Source of the DNA: Ephemerocybe angulata
Lineage: Eukaryota > Basidiomycota > Agaricomycetes > Agaricales > Psathyrellaceae
Direction of reading: 5' to 3'
Assembly (NCBI GenBank): GCA_013368325.1
Contig: JAACJK010000113.1
Coordinates: 682,001 to 746,000 of the forward strand
DNA length: 64,000 nt
In this document: positions 36,776-49,376 of the stretch, in pieces
How positions within the stretch are numbered: position 1 is the stretch's first letter
How the letters are laid out: every line of letters begins with the position of its first letter
Made by a program: the position numbers and the translations under genes
Notes under the pieces: model-generated
Database searches by the model: none
The model's input: only the letters and a program-made list of their open reading frames with translations
What the model was told of the DNA's origin: nothing

Positions 36776-37491
36776 ATGGCCGACGTCGATCTCATTAAAA
36801 GCCGTCTGACTGCTCACCCTGACTTCCCCAAAAAGGTTAGTTTCGTTTCAAATAAAACCTCTGCAAGGCTATCAATACTCGATCACAGGGGATTGTCTTC
36901 CTCGATATCTTCCCCATCCTCAGGGAGCCGTCCGTCTTCGAGGCTTTGATCTCGCACCTTGAGCAACACATCAACTCGCACACCATCGCCCTCTCCCCCA
37001 CCAAGAAAGTCGATGTCATTGTTGGCCTCGATGCCCGTGGCTTCCTCCTCGGCCCCATCCTAGCTCTCAGGCTCGGAGCTGCATTCGTCCCCGTCCGGAA
37101 GGCCGGCAAGCTCCCTGGTCAATGTATCCAGGCTTCGTACGAGAAGGAGTATGGAACTGTGAGTGCAGACTTGGAGTATGGAATTCCGGAGTGCGGATGT
37201 ACTGAACGGGGCTGCAGGATTCCTTTGAAATGCAAGCCGACGCTATCAAGCCCGGCCAAACCGTTGTGGTCGTTGACGACCTTATCGCCACTGGTGAGAT
37301 TGACCTTGCGTTCAAACGCCTCTCTTTTTCTAAGACCGATTCTAGGTGGATCTGCCAAGGCCGCAGGAGAGCTTGTTGAGAAGCTCGGCGGCAAGACCCT
37401 CGAGTACATCTTCATCATCGAGCTGCTCTTCCTCAAGGCCTCCTCAAAACTGAATGCCCCCGTATATTCCATTGTCCAGTCTGAAGACTAA
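36776..37491 (+). CDS. APT1: Adenine phosphoribosyltransferase
   Basis: Purine salvage: adenine + PRPP to AMP. Four exons (36776-36835, 36889-37158, 37218-37293, 37346-37491) give 183 residues. Family blocks are GIVFLDIFPILREP, VIVGLDARGFLLGPILALRL, FVPVRKAGKLPG, SYEKEYGTDSFEMQADAI and the PRPP loop VVVVDDLIATGGSA, which is split by the last intron. The cytosolic form is expected, as there is no presequence. Confidence 0.96.
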
Positions 37492-37572
37492 ATAAATTAT
37501 GCGATAGATATGTTACAGATCTGACCATGCTGATGTGTATATGAAGACGAGCGCCATACCCACCACTTGTAC

Positions 37573-40500
37573 TTAAATCAATAGACGGGTGTTCAATAAT
37601 GCATGTCCATTGATATACAACACACGTTCTGTGTCTCTTGACGGCTCTTCCTCCTCGATAGGCTCCATCTTCGAAGAATCCTCTGAGTCGTCCCCCGTGG
37701 GTGTTGTATTAGTGTCTGCCGGTTGGCGCCTGTGGAGTGTAACCATGACCTGGCTGGTACCCTTTTCCTCGACCAAATCGATCAGCTCGAGCAATGCCTT
37801 TCCCGTCGAGCTTGTCAGGAAAACGAGAGCTGTGTTGTTAAGGTTGTCAGCTTCCTCCACGTCCTCAGCATTCGCTGTGGGGTTGATGGGCGCATCTTCG
37901 TCGCTGATAACTATGACTCCAGCGGCGGAAGCAGCATCAGCGTTTTTCAGCTTCTCAAGGAACGTACAGTTCCCCCGATGCGCAACCAGCACGCCGCCAT
38001 CGTAGGTGCCCTCGTAAGGCAGACACCCTTGTCGGTTGTCGTGCACTTGATGCACGCGAAGTCCCTGTGGTAGTAGGAATGGGGAAGAAGCAGCACTAGA
38101 ATCCAGCGCTTCCGCTAGGTCTGCACCGAAGAATGCGGAATAGGCATCGACAATGACGTCGAGTTCTGGAGGGTCTAAGTTGACTTGAGGGGTGGCAGGA
38201 GTGATGGGTTGGGCAGAGAAGAAGCGCAGCTCGATGTCCCTGTCTCGATTGTAAAGTGTTTGAGGAAGGTTTAGGAGGTTGGTCGGAGGGGCGAAAATGG
38301 TCGAGTCGTTAATGTAGACTATGTGACCTGGCCTGACAGCGTAATGCCCGACTAGAGGAGGGTGTCATCAGCCTCAAACGATTTTTAACTATAAAGCCAC
38401 AAAACCCACGTTTTCGGACGTCGTAGCCTTTCCCGTCTATTCGCTGAACGATCTTAGCTCGGATGCCGGTGATGTTATTAACGACAAAACCGTCGTGAAC
38501 AGTAGAAATTTTGAGAAGACTGGGACTAAGATCTTCGGGGGCGGTCAGCCCATTGGGGGCAAGGACAAATTCGTAGGACTGCCGCGTTTTGTCAGGGATA
38601 GGGAATGGCACGGTTCGTGGAGGGGTACGTACATATGACTCAGACTTCGGCTTTTCACACCAGCCATCGTATTCCCAATGTCGTTTGTCCGCCTCAGTGG
38701 GTTTGTTCCCAACGAGTACTTGGGCGTATTCAACATCCGGACGTGACAAGATACCTCGAGTTAGGCCCCGTTTCGGTTTGAAAGCAGTGTACGCTGGGCA
38801 TTGATGGCTTATGAACTTCCTACTCGTCGTTTTCGCGGGTTTGTGTCGTATCTGATCGTCATCGAGTTTGAGAATGTGTCCTTCGGTCGTAAATACATAG
38901 CTTGAGTCGTCATCGTGTAATTTGTTTTCTTCGTCGAAAATTAGGTATAGATACTAGCAAGAAGCGAGGTGAGAGATAGGTCGCGCGTTGTGGGTCAAAG
39001 AAAGAGATACCTTGAGGGTTTCTGATAACACGAAGGATTCCATCCTGTCGTCTTGTTTGTTGTTCCTCAAATCTTGAATGCCACTCAGTCCGCATTTGAC
39101 TTTCGCTCTTGTTGTTAGATCGAAAAGCACCCGCTCAGCAACGTCTAAGTAGAAGGGGTCTCTTGTAGCCTAGAGTTTAAGGTCAGATGGGAAACCAGGT
39201 GAAGGCCAGCAGGACAACTCACTCGGTATAGATACCAGGTAGATTCGATAAATTCTGAGCCGACGTTCGTCAGTAACTCAGGGAGAGGTACTGGAATGCA
39301 TACCAGGTCGTAAAGGGTATTGGTGGGAGGTCGCCACCCGATAGTTGGTGTCAAAGACTTCTGGTAGTCCGGAATGTTGTTTCCACATGTTATAGTCTGT
39401 GTAGAGCAATTAGGATCGACAAATTCTGTATTTGGCAGTACATACACAATAGATGAAGCTTGATGGCGTTTTCGACGTCGCCAGAAAGAACCTGTAGTCC
39501 GGGCCAGAAAGCAGACAGGGAGTCAACCGTGTAATAAGCAAGGTCGCCTGAATTCATGTTTACTAAACGAAACTTGAGTCTCGTCAGAATATGCTGAAAT
39601 GAAGCTAATGAGACAACCACTTACCCAGTAACCGTCTGGTGATCTCGAATAGCGCATCACAGCTGCATAGGCATCATCGAAAACGTCAAGGTATTCGACT
39701 TCGCCTAATGTTGGGTGAGAACACATTTGCACCTCGTGCAACTACACAAGTACCTGTCATGATGTACCACTTCAACGCATATTCGTAGAAAGAGTCGATC
39801 CCAGCTCCAATCCCAGAAAGCTCTGGCGGTGTCCATTTCTAGTGGCTGTGAATGAGTACAGGGCTGTAATTGAATCTCGTGCTTCATACACACCCCATTC
39901 CGCGTGCTGATCGTGTTACCGACGAGGCCAATGTCGGATCTGCGATTCCAAACCCCGAAGAAAGCCTTTTACACATCAGAACAATGTTAGTAGAGCTATA
40001 CTAATCAAAGGATAGACAGCTAACTTTTTTGGCTGCCTTTTCGAACCGGTCATCCCCAGTCAGCCGGCTCAGCGTACCAAACTCTAGTATCAGGGTCCCT
40101 GCACCTGCAGCGCCTACAACGGTGTGAGCCGACGCCGTTAAATCTCAAGGAGGTTTTCAAGACATACATGTGTCCCAGGTTTCACCCTTCATTACACCAT
40201 GCCGAAGGTTGACCTATATAGGCGGTTAGTCAGGAGTTCTGTTCGGCGAATAGTACCCGTACCCTTGCATAAGGAAGTCCAGTAGGTGTCGCGAACGCGG
40301 GCATAAGCCTCTTCCCCAGGTCAAGAGCGAGATCCAGAAGTTCTCCACGATACCATGGCAGGTGAAAAGGCTGGCCCGTCTTGTTCGCAAATATGTGGCC
40401 GGACAAGAGGCCACCGAGAACGCGAATTGTCGTCTCAAACAACTGTGGCTTCGTATCCACATCGAAGTTGACCGACTGAATGATGTTCTTCACAGCGCGT

Positions 40501-41073
40501 TCAAAGCCTTGCCGGTCGTCCAGCACAACAAACGTGTCAATCACATCAATGAGGGTTAGTGAGAAATTCCCTGCGACATCGTTCATCGCAATGTTGGCAC
40601 TGTGTTCATAGTGGGTTGGCTGACATACATGGACTGGTGGGATGGCTCACGAATTATTCCAATCCGGCCCTTTCCCAGTACAAGACAGGGGCCCTAGCTG
40701 AGGCTGCGTTAGGGGGTTTGCTATTCAGAGATGCTCGGTCGCGTACTTCGTCGTAGGGATAAGCTAGGAATAGTTAGCACACAATATGGATATATTCCAG
40801 GAAGTTAGGGGCGCACCATAGTCCATGTAGTTGTTGAACCCATGATACCAAAGCTCCCGCGTTCTCTCCCTAATTGAGGTTCGTTGGTTTGGATGCACTA
40901 ACCTCAACTGGGACAAGTACTGACCTAGCAGCCAGTTTCCGTTGTGTTGTCCATCCCGAAGTGACAAATGGACTTGAGGCGTCGATTTCTGTGTCGTGGA
41001 AGACTGGGAGCTTATGCAGGAGAAGACTGAAGAGAGCTATAGACCATCTGGGCCAATTCGATCCCCACTTCAT
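37573..41073 (-). CDS. GH47 EDEM/Mnl1-like mannosidase with C-terminal PA domain
   Basis: ER-resident GH47 lectin-like mannosidase that marks misfolded glycoproteins for ERAD. About 17 exons. Exon 1 starts at 41073 with a signal peptide ([12 protein letters not shown]). Splicing then gives [115 protein letters not shown] and [20 protein letters not shown]. The family residues are therefore present throughout. After about residue 700 there is a PA domain ([31 protein letters not shown]), as in EDEM3-type and fungal Mnl homologues. The C-terminus is acidic. The exact orthologue among EDEM1-3 types is not settled. Confidence 0.9.
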
Positions 41074-41285
41074 GGGACTGGATACAGCGAAGCAAAGCTT
41101 GCTGGCTCTGGTGATCTGTGGACAATGGCAGTGGGCACAATTAGCAGGTACAGTGATCGCGACGGAGTTGTCGTGGCAGGTCGTGGGGATCATCCCACGA
41201 GAGGAGGGGTCCCTGATCAATCCTGATTGCCGCTTTGCGAAGAAAGGCCGATAGCGATCTCCGTTCCGTCCTCCTGCTCTCTACC

Positions 41286-42446
41286 ATGTCCGATACACTT
41301 TCCGATGTCACTGCTGTTATGGGCGAGTTCATGCTCAAGGGCTGGGTATGTAGCGTGTTGGGTGTGCAGCCTCTCATTGACCGATTTGCTTAGCTCTTGG
41401 GTCCATAGGTTTTGACAGACAAGGCCTGTCCGACTCGCGGATGTGCTGTTCCTTTGATGCGCTCTCCGAGAGGCCAATCGCCGGAGGTGTATTTCTGTGC
41501 CAAGTGCAACGGCAGCCCTAATGGTACGCAACGATTTGGCCCCCCTTGGTGTAGAGATCCCATCTTCTTTTTAGCTCCTGCGCACTCGGAACCAGAAATC
41601 GCGACACAAGAAGCCTCGGAAGTATCGAGCGCTACAAGTAAATCGCGAGGATCTTCAACGTCAAGATCTTCCACTCCCTTGACGGAGGTATCGAATGGCC
41701 ATGACGACGAAGAATTCGTCCTACCTCCAGAGACTGAGGAGAGCCGCAGACGCCGAGCTCAATCCGACCGTGCATCGACAGAGATAGGCGCCAGGCTTCT
41801 TAAAGGATGGGCTATGCTTGGGGAAGAGTGTCCTAATGACACCTGCTACGGTATTCCTTTGGTGCGGCCGCCAAGCCAAGGGGGAGAGAAAGACCCTCGC
41901 AAGGTGTGCACAATGCATGCGCCTGTTATCCACTCAATAGCCAACGGGATTCTCAACTAGGAATGCGTTATCTGCGGCAATGTGTATCTTCCCGAAGCTG
42001 CCCAACTTCCGGTATCCGAAGCTCAACCCACCGCCGGGAACAAAGCTGGAGTAGTGGGAGATTTGCAGAAAGAGAGGCTCGCGTCGCCTCAAGGTCAACA
42101 GACCGAGGCCACATTCATACGAAAGGAGGTTTGTCGACCCATTTTGCCATCGATACAGCGATTAACGTCGCGTTAGCCTTCTCTTTCATCGACATTCCTA
42201 CCGCCTCCAGTTGGCCCTTCAGGCGTGGAAGCGCCTGCCGGTGATTTATCCGCCTTGAACACCGCTGCCCATGCCCTCCAAACCAGCCTCAATGTGCTTT
42301 CCGCGAGGATGACGAGCCTTGCCTCTTCGAGTTCTCTCGATGTTGCCGGCCTGGGCAACGCCGCAGATGCTATCGGGAAGGTGGTTCAGGCCCTGAGTCA
42401 AGTCAAGTCTATGCAATGGAGTGAGGCGCAAGCACATAACCTGTAG
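41286..42446 (+). CDS. Double zinc-ribbon protein of the ZNRD2/p27 autoantigen family
   Basis: Five exons (41286-41345, 41409-41523, 41575-41903, 41961-42128, 42177-42446) give 313 residues. Two similar modules each have a short helix and a four-Cys ribbon. Module 1 is GEFMLKGWVLTDKACPTRGC with YFCAKC. Module 2 is GARLLKGWAMLGEECPNDTC with ECVICGNVYLPE. This pattern (L-x-GW-x-ML, then CP-x-x-x-C) defines the Sjogren/scleroderma autoantigen 1 family. The C-terminal 90 residues form a helical region (AAHALQTSLNVLSARMTSL). It diverges from the EDEM-like gene across 212 bp. Molecular role unknown. Confidence 0.85.
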
Positions 42447-42819
42447 ACATTGACGTTTCATGTCTCCATGGAATGTTTCCGGTGACGGTCGCCTCGTTGT
42501 TCCAAGTAGTCGAACATCGAATTTGGACATAACTCGCCCTTATGTACATTATCTCCAGGATCCAATGCAATCCTTGGCCTTCGGATTCGTGTCCGCACTT
42601 TGAATTGCGTCAAGTACCACACAAGGTCCCGACCCGCACTCGAATGGTCGGATAGAGTAATCGATTGTAGATACAATCCGCCATGAGGCAAGTGGCATGG
42701 GCAACACATGTCATACCAGCTAAAGTAGTCTTTGACGCTTCGCGAACCTCGCTCAGGGTGGCTATTTAAATGTCGAACCCGTCTCTTAAGGGTCGGACTC
42801 ACTGCGGTGCGTTCATAAC
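42447..42819. other. Intergenic
   Basis: 373 bp between two genes on the same strand. No gene or clear TATA box was seen. Confidence 0.4.
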
Positions 42820-44778
42820 ATGCCTGCCCTCGATATCCTCAGAGCCTTGATCAACCCTGGCAGATTTCAGCCTGCCCAGGGACCGCAAAAGAAGCTGAGA
42901 AAGCGTTCGACCCTTCGCAAAGGAAAGGCGGAGTCTTTGACCTCCTCCAGTACCGAACATGACCACGGATACAGGGAGCACCACCCGGACCCGAGAACAC
43001 GAGCACCGTCAACATTAGCATACGACGCAGGGAATGTGAGTTCATGGGATGTCTTTGTACGAGAAGTGGGAGTAAATACTTTTCGCAGCCAAAGCTTTCT
43101 ACGAGTATCCATCGCAAGGCTTCGACTGTACGCGAGCAGCAACGACATGACTATGATGGCCCCCACGCCCCATCTCTGTATCATGACCCCCGACATCAGC
43201 CACCTCCCCATGCTCCGGCGCCCGTATATCCTTTGGAAACGCAGTACTACGAGTACCACGATCCAGGACCTTCACCCCTCGAAACATCTGCTAATCAGAG
43301 CGGACATTACTACCCTCAAGCTGATATATCGGGCGACTATTCGGGATCCTGGCAACCTCATCAATCGACATACGACACCCCCAGTGCACTCTCACCCGTG
43401 TCTGAGCACAGGGCACAATACTTTATTGAACCGTCAGAGGCAGGCGAAGACTGGAGCCCAATTCCCGATGTCCATCGCCAATCCACGAGTTCCGAGAGTA
43501 TGCACGGAACGTTCGGTCTGGGAACTCGGCCCTCGTCTCGCAACGCTGGGTACGACAGCGCAGTAAGTGTTGGGCAATGGACGAACAAAGCAGAATACGA
43601 TCAGTCGGCCGTCTACGAATTCTATGAAGAAGATCCGGACGTATCTCGACCTGTGTCTTCGTACTATCCTCCCAGCGCTCCTCTGAATTCCAGGCCAATG
43701 CCCACAATGCCTATGAGCAGCACCCCTCCTCTGGCACCCCAAGCACCACATCCCCATCCCGGCCTCGGACACAATGATCTAGGCCTACACATGCCCCCAC
43801 CAGCCGCAAGGTCTGCAATATCCCACAATTACGAGGAAACTCACGATGAAGCTCGGCAGCTACCCGCCCTGTCGATACCTCAATCATATAGCAGCAGTCC
43901 ACCATCACGAGTTCCATCGTCTATCCACCAACAAGCCCCACCTCCCTCACTTCACGGTTCCGCCTACCAAGGCAATACTAGAGCCGGTAACCCAAGGGAC
44001 AAAGGCACCGGAAATCATCCACCTACAAGAGAGTACGACCACCACCACTCTCGTGCGAGAAGTAACACCCAGGAACGGCGCAGGGGTTCTGTGGATCAAC
44101 CAAGGGCACGGAGCTCATCGAGGGACAAGGGGAAGCAGCGAGAGGAATATCCAAATAGCCGCTACCATGAATCCAATCACGAGCAGCCATTACAACCTAA
44201 GCGACCAGAGCCGAAAGAACAGCAGAAGCGCCCATTCTCACCTGAGAACATAAACGTAAGCGCCCGAGCATCTGTGAGTGAAATCTTACTGATTCAGTCC
44301 GGACAATAGCCAGATATTTTGGATCGAGATTATGGCTCAGATGACGAGGTTTACCAATACATCGTACCTCTAGGCGTCGATGTCATATTTCGAGATGCCA
44401 GTGGGAACGAAATTACAAGGTGAGCACCAAGGTGGAATATTATCCCAATGGGGTAGAGCTGATTGTAAGCGCCGGCTTTTTGAAAGAGTCGGCGAGTTCC
44501 CTGCAGAACCTCCACCACCTCCCCAAAGCAAGGAGGCACGGAGTGCACCAATGGTGGTCGTGGATGAACATGGGCGCGAGATTTATCGGTCGGTAAATTT
44601 CGTGTGCGGTGTCGATCATACTAAACGCGACGGCGCTTCAGGAATTTCGGAAGCTCAAATAAACGGGGATTCAAATACGATGGCCATATCCTTCACGACG
44701 AAAGGTGAGATTTAACCTAATTTGAAGGAGCGTTAATCGTGTTCTAACGAAGACTGAAGGCGTCCTGGTCATAAGTAA
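42820..44778 (+). CDS. Disordered basidiomycete protein with conserved C-terminal motif
   Basis: Six exons (42820-43035, 43089-44255, 44310-44419, 44487-44588, 44642-44704, 44760-44778) give 558 residues, phases consistent. The N-terminus has a basic patch (KKLRKRSTLRKGK). The long middle is rich in Pro, Ser, His and Tyr. The ordered end is IVPLGVDVIFRDASGNEITR, VGEFPAEP, VVVDEHGREIYR and KYDGHILHDERRPGHK. This tail looks like a motif seen in basidiomycete hypothetical proteins. I recognise no named domain. Exon 4 must use the acceptor at 44486 to keep the EITR-VGEF junction. Confidence 0.68.
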
Positions 44779-45072
44779 GTCATGCTTGTTCTGGCAAGCT
44801 GGTAGTGGTCGTTGATGTATCGGATGAACAGCCCCATGCAAGGACCTCGTTCAGTCGGAAGCAACTCTTCAAAAGCATCGACAACGAAAACATTTCTGAT
44901 TGACCAGAAGGGAAACCAGATTCCGATGTATGTTCCTTGCTTGATACAAGTCACAGATAGCCTTTAACGTAGGTACATAGTAATCCCTCAAGCAACGGGA
45001 GTCGTAGCTCAGCCTCAAAACCAACTCGGCAACCCAGCAAAAACGGTCTCCAACGTTGATTCCCGGCCACTG

Positions 45073-46205
45073 TTAACTGCGTCGTCCCCTAGATGAGCCC
45101 CCTCCACGCCCACCGCGCCCACCGCGCCCACCACGCCCGCCCCGAGATGTCGGCCTTCCTTGGACCTTTTCGATATCGTCTCTGGTCAGATGCAGAGATC
45201 CGTTCTTAAACTTCCCTACGCCCATCTTCATACCGTGTTCTCGTTTTCTCGATGGCCCACTTGACGAAGCTTCGAAGAGCTTCTTCAATGCAGGATGGTA
45301 GTTACCAAGGTTCTTGGCCTTCGAGCAGGGTTAGCCAGAAATAAGGGGACTAGATTCAAATTACTTACCTCCTCCAGTTGTTGCTCGTGTCTTTCACGCT
45401 TCTTCTCTCCAAGCCCTTCCCGCACACGCTTCGATGCCCGCCTATGCTCGTCCGAGCGGACTATATGCTCCCCCTTTCCCATTTTAGCACCCCCCGTCAA
45501 TTCAAGGACTCTCCCTGCCAGAGCCTTCCTGCGTTCTGCACCCGTCAAGTTGAGACTTGGATCCAAGGACCCGGATAGAAGTTTAGTATGCACGAGCTTA
45601 TGTAGCATAGCATCATTTTGGATATTCGACCTGAATATTTGTCAAGTGTGTGTTGTATTAGTACTTTTCATAACTCACTTTTCGTCTTCGTCTTCCTCCT
45701 CGGCAGGTCGCTTTTTCGATGTCGAGGCGGAGTCACTTCGGAGCTTGGAGACTTTGGAAGACTATCCATAGGTCGTTGCGTTACAGTAAGGTCTGTTGAC
45801 AAGAGGCTAAGACTCACCATAAATGACCTCATCAGTGCCTTGTCTACTTGCGTTTTCTCTGTTGACTGGGTACCATGTGAGAAAACGACGACTGGCGTAG
45901 CAGTCGATGATCCTGCAACAAAGTCATCGTCCTCCTGCTCAAAATCTGACTTTTCAGATGAGTCCAAATCATACAACCTGAAAATTTGAAGTACCTGTCC
46001 CGGCGTCCTCTTCGTCATCCTCCGAGTCACTATCTGAGCCAGAGGACTGCCCTACGCCTCCCCACTCTTCATCCTCCCCGCTATCGCTTTCGACTGCAGA
46101 TTTGCTGCTTTTGGATTCTGAAATTGAGGGTGGGAGTGAGAAGTTCTGGAGGAACTGCTTCCCCTGTGCCTCGAGGATTTTCAAGAGCTCTTCGTTATCG
46201 CTCAT
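45073..46205 (-). CDS. Faf1-like 40S ribosome assembly protein
   Basis: Starts MSDNEELLKILEAQGKQFLQ, then a long acidic stretch. Exon 1 ends at 45978. Intron 1 is best read as 43 nt (45977-45935), because the adjacent alternatives do not preserve frame. Later blocks are TPVVVFSHGT, LLSGSLDPSLNLTGAERRKA, LELTGGAKMGKGEH, EHRRASKRVREGLGEKK, LGNYHPALKKLFEASSS and KREHGMKMGVGKFKNGSLHL. It ends in a GGRGG repeat. This order matches nucleolar Faf1/C1orf131 (DUF4602) proteins, which act in 18S rRNA processing. The assignment rests on these motifs, so it is moderately sure. Confidence 0.7.
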
Positions 46206-46334
46206 GGTGGTTGTAGTCCAAGTTGGTTGGCTGCTCTATTGCCATCAAATTGATCGCCGTGGATTCTTGACGCGTCGCACGAGATCCGTTGCCCGCATCC
46301 GTTCTCTCGACGTCAGTACTCAACAGCGACTCGG

Positions 46335-47146
46335 ATGGCGAAGAAATCCAGCAAAGCAGGATCATCCTCTGGGGTCAAGCCCTCTGAGACGACCCCTACT
46401 TCAAGAAAGCCCCTCATAGAAATACCGGAAGATGAGCAAAGGCGCCTAATCGAGCAAACCGGCATCCTCAAGCAATTCGCGGGTGGGCAATTGGAGAAGG
46501 ACAGCGCTGCGCCTGTTGAATACGTGGAGGAGAGAATGCCTTTAGCAGACGAAATCTTCAACGCCATACTCTTTATCATACCTTTCTCATTTCTGCTGCT
46601 GATGATGGAGATGTACGTAGCACACCCCTCACTGCGCTTCCACTAACACGTCCCAGTTTGATTCACCAGCAATACCGTCAAGCACCCACTTTGCAAAACC
46701 TTCTGGACAGGATGATACCAGGTGTTCCAAGTGCGTATCTCTGCCGAACCTACGGAGTCTAAAGCTGACGCGACCTAGTCATGTCAATCTTCATCTTCTA
46801 TAGTACGTCAGCTTGGTTCCTTCTTTCTTTGCCGTTTCATTGACTACTTTGAAAGCTTTGCGCTATAAGAGCTACCGCTCAATGCAAATAGCATTGTTCA
46901 TAGTATCTTTCTTGTCCTCGACTCGGATGATCTGGCTGATCAACCGTGGCAATTACAGAGTCAATATGAAGCAGGTGAGTGTGATATTTCTCCCAACGCG
47001 TACGTATTCTGAAGGAAGACAAGGACCCGCCTCTGGCGACACTTTGGGTATATACCATCGTTCACCTGGACCTCGGACCCGCGGTTCTGAGCCTGGTAAC
47101 TACAGGGAGCTTCGTCTGGTGGAAAGGCTTGACCCGATTCTTCTAG
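46335..47146 (+). CDS. DUF7719 multi-pass membrane protein
   Basis: Five exons (46335-46612, 46657-46730, 46779-46802, 46856-46974, 47015-47146), one of only 24 nt, give 208 residues. The N-terminus is charged and soluble. From residue 80 there are three or four hydrophobic segments: AILFIIPFSFLLLMMEI, then IMSIFIFYTLRYKSYRSMQ, IALFIVSFLSSTRMIWLIN, and LATLWVYTIVHLDLGPAVLS to SFVWWKGLTRFF. The pattern HQQYRQAPTLQNLLDRM, RMIWLINRGNYRVNMKQ and GSFVWWKGL is shared by fungal DUF7719 proteins. Function unknown. It diverges from the FAF1-like gene across 129 bp. Confidence 0.82.
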
Positions 47147-47936
47147 TCAGGATCTTCGAAATCTTGAACCTAGAATAAAGTGCAATATATTTGTGCTCCC
47201 TACAAAACAGTGATAAAAGCACCAGGATTCCAGTGGTTCCATGGAGTGTAGACGTGGAAATAATCCTGCATTCCACGGAGCCACCATAGGGACATCTTGA
47301 ATGATAATCGATATCTGCCCGATGATACGCCAATGCCAGGTGTGAGCTTCAACTGGCATGGCACCTTATACAGGCAAAGAAAGGTACTAAAGTTCCGCTG
47401 CACTGCTCCTTCCGTGTCTCCAGAGTGCGCACTCTCAAAGCGGATCCCCGCTTTCCAAGATCGTCGCTATTTGTTCCACTTTTTTCTGTGGAAAGACAAG
47501 TCAGTTATGCCCGTCGAGGTTCTCGCCGCCACGCACTCTGTAAGTCAGGCTTCTGCCCTCGAATCCTTCCTTCAGTATTCGGAGTTGATGTCGAAGTTGA
47601 CGAGGGCATTTTCGGTTGATCTCTATCCGATGTTTATCGAGCTGTTCAACGAATGCCTTGTAGACACGATCATCACGAGCGAAATAATACGACTGGTTTT
47701 AAGAACGGTGGTCAGTTAAGGCGCGTACATGCCTAAAAAACCACTGACGGGCATGTGTTCCGCAGAGATGGTTTGAATGGTAATAGACCATGCAGCCATC
47801 ATCAAAAGGTCACTACAAGATGCTTAGGACGGGCGAAAAACCGATGATGACTAGCACCTACGCTGTGGCATTGGCGATGCTGAAAGTTTGCAGAGTGTTC
47901 AGCCAACAATTCAGGCTTAATTCTGCATAACACTCA
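47147..47936. other. Intergenic with an unsupported open frame
   Basis: 790 bp between convergent genes. A plus-strand frame from the ATG at 47333 to 47719 is open, and shorter frames overlap it on both strands. No domain, intron signals or promoter support a gene, so none is called. Confidence 0.35.
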
Positions 47937-48999
47937 CTAGTCTTCCAGCGAAGCTATCAAGTCTGCTTTACCCAATTCTCTCGTAGCAAACTTCCTTACA
48001 GTGGCGCCTGCCAACGTTACCGGTCGACCCTCGGTACCTGCATTCAACTCCCGAGACACCATAGACACCTGCGCCCAAACCCATTTATCGCCTTCGCTCA
48101 TGATGAGAGTTTGCATGAACGAAGCAATCAAGTCTGGCTGAGAGTTGGCTAGCCCTTGATTGATCGCCAGCTTCAGCCCTGTGCGAAGTGCCTTCAGATG
48201 GGCTTGAGTCTGTGGCTTCAGAACCTCATCGTCCTCAAGGTGGTTAATATATCTGGAGAAAGCGCCGAGAAGCACAATCGCAACATCCCGATTGCCAATT
48301 CGAATGGCATGCACTAGCGGAGTTTGGCCTCCTGAGGTGCGCAAGAGAAGCTGCAGGGTTGTGGCGTTAGTATGTTCAAGACATAGGCAGTCTAAAACTT
48401 ACAGGAAAGGCTCTGTCCCGAACTTCCATGAGGAACATGATGTTGCTCTCCTCGACTGCTCTCATCACTTCAAAGGGCTGCAATTGAGATAATCATTATA
48501 GTGCATTAGTTGGGCGATGAAATGCATACCTGAACATCGTTCCATGACACCGACTTCTGTCCCTGTCGAGGTGACGTTGCAACACCCATGCCGCTGATAG
48601 ACCGAACAATGGCCTTGAGAAAGGAGGAGCGACGAGGTGAAGTCGGGACCTCTGCCGGCTCATCTTCCTCTTTGGGGCCCACTGATAATTCTGGGATGTC
48701 ATTGGCGTATTTTTCTGCATCCCGTGGGCCAGGGCGGCTCTTGGCTAGCTCCTTTTCAAGGGTACTTGGGGCTAAACTCTCCGCTTCACGATGCAGGAAG
48801 CCTGGACTAGATCAATGAAAAGCGCCTTCGGAAAAAGTACTCCAAGCGACATACTAGAGTTTGGAAGTCTCTCCGGAAGACAGGGCTCCGAGACGACACG
48901 CCTCCTATTGGGGCTCGGGATTGCCAGCGTCTCCGGAGTCGGTGGTCGTTCTGTTGCCTCGTCGAGTGCTTTGATTAGTGGAGCATTATTGAAGCTCAT
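47937..48999 (-). CDS. Ankyrin-like protein of unknown function
   Basis: Four exons. The start at 48999 gives MSFNNAPLIKALDEATERPP and a Pro/Ser-rich leader. Intron 1 (GTATGT...CAG) joins LPNSS to FLHREAESLAPSTLEKEL. A possible basic segment, SPRRSSFLKAIVRSISGMG, follows. Later exons encode PFEVMRAVEESNIMFLMEVRD and TSGGQTPLVHAIRIGNRDVAIVLLG, an ankyrin-like helix-turn-helix pair. The helical C-terminus contains SFMQTLIMSEGDKWVWAQV and ends KADLIASLED. It diverges from the Dicer gene across 377 bp. No specific role can be inferred. Confidence 0.7.
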
Positions 49000-49376
49000 C
49001 TGATTACTGGCTTGCGTGGGCGAAGATGGTGAAGGTCATTAGCAGAGAGACTATAAGTATCGTCCACTGTGCACAGCAGCCACAGGGAGAAGTCAACGTG
49101 ACGTCCTGTGCATCAGAGCGAATTGAGGAAGGAAGGAAGAGGCGCTGTGCGGCGTTTTAACTTGGGAGATACCTTTTGATCGCAAACCACCGTGATCTCG
49201 ACGACGACTCTGGCGCGACTTGCCCAGCATTCGACATCGGACAAGCACAGCGGCCTGGCCTAGAGGTGAAACCCCCTCTAAGACATAGTATTCAACAGGA
49301 ATCGCGTGCCATCTGCTTCAGTCTCAGTGCAAAGTCTGCGCAGTGCCTGACAGTTGGCACTTTGTCCTCGCATACG

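Noticed and set aside
44769..44954. Small minus-strand frame between the orphan and FAF1-like genes
   Set aside because: Only 61 codons, no homology signal, and its end overlaps the last exon of the orphan gene.
47297..47719. Plus-strand 140-codon open frame
   Set aside because: Its first codon is TTG, the first ATG is at 47333, and no domain or promoter is visible. Overlapping open frames on the minus strand make it unconvincing.
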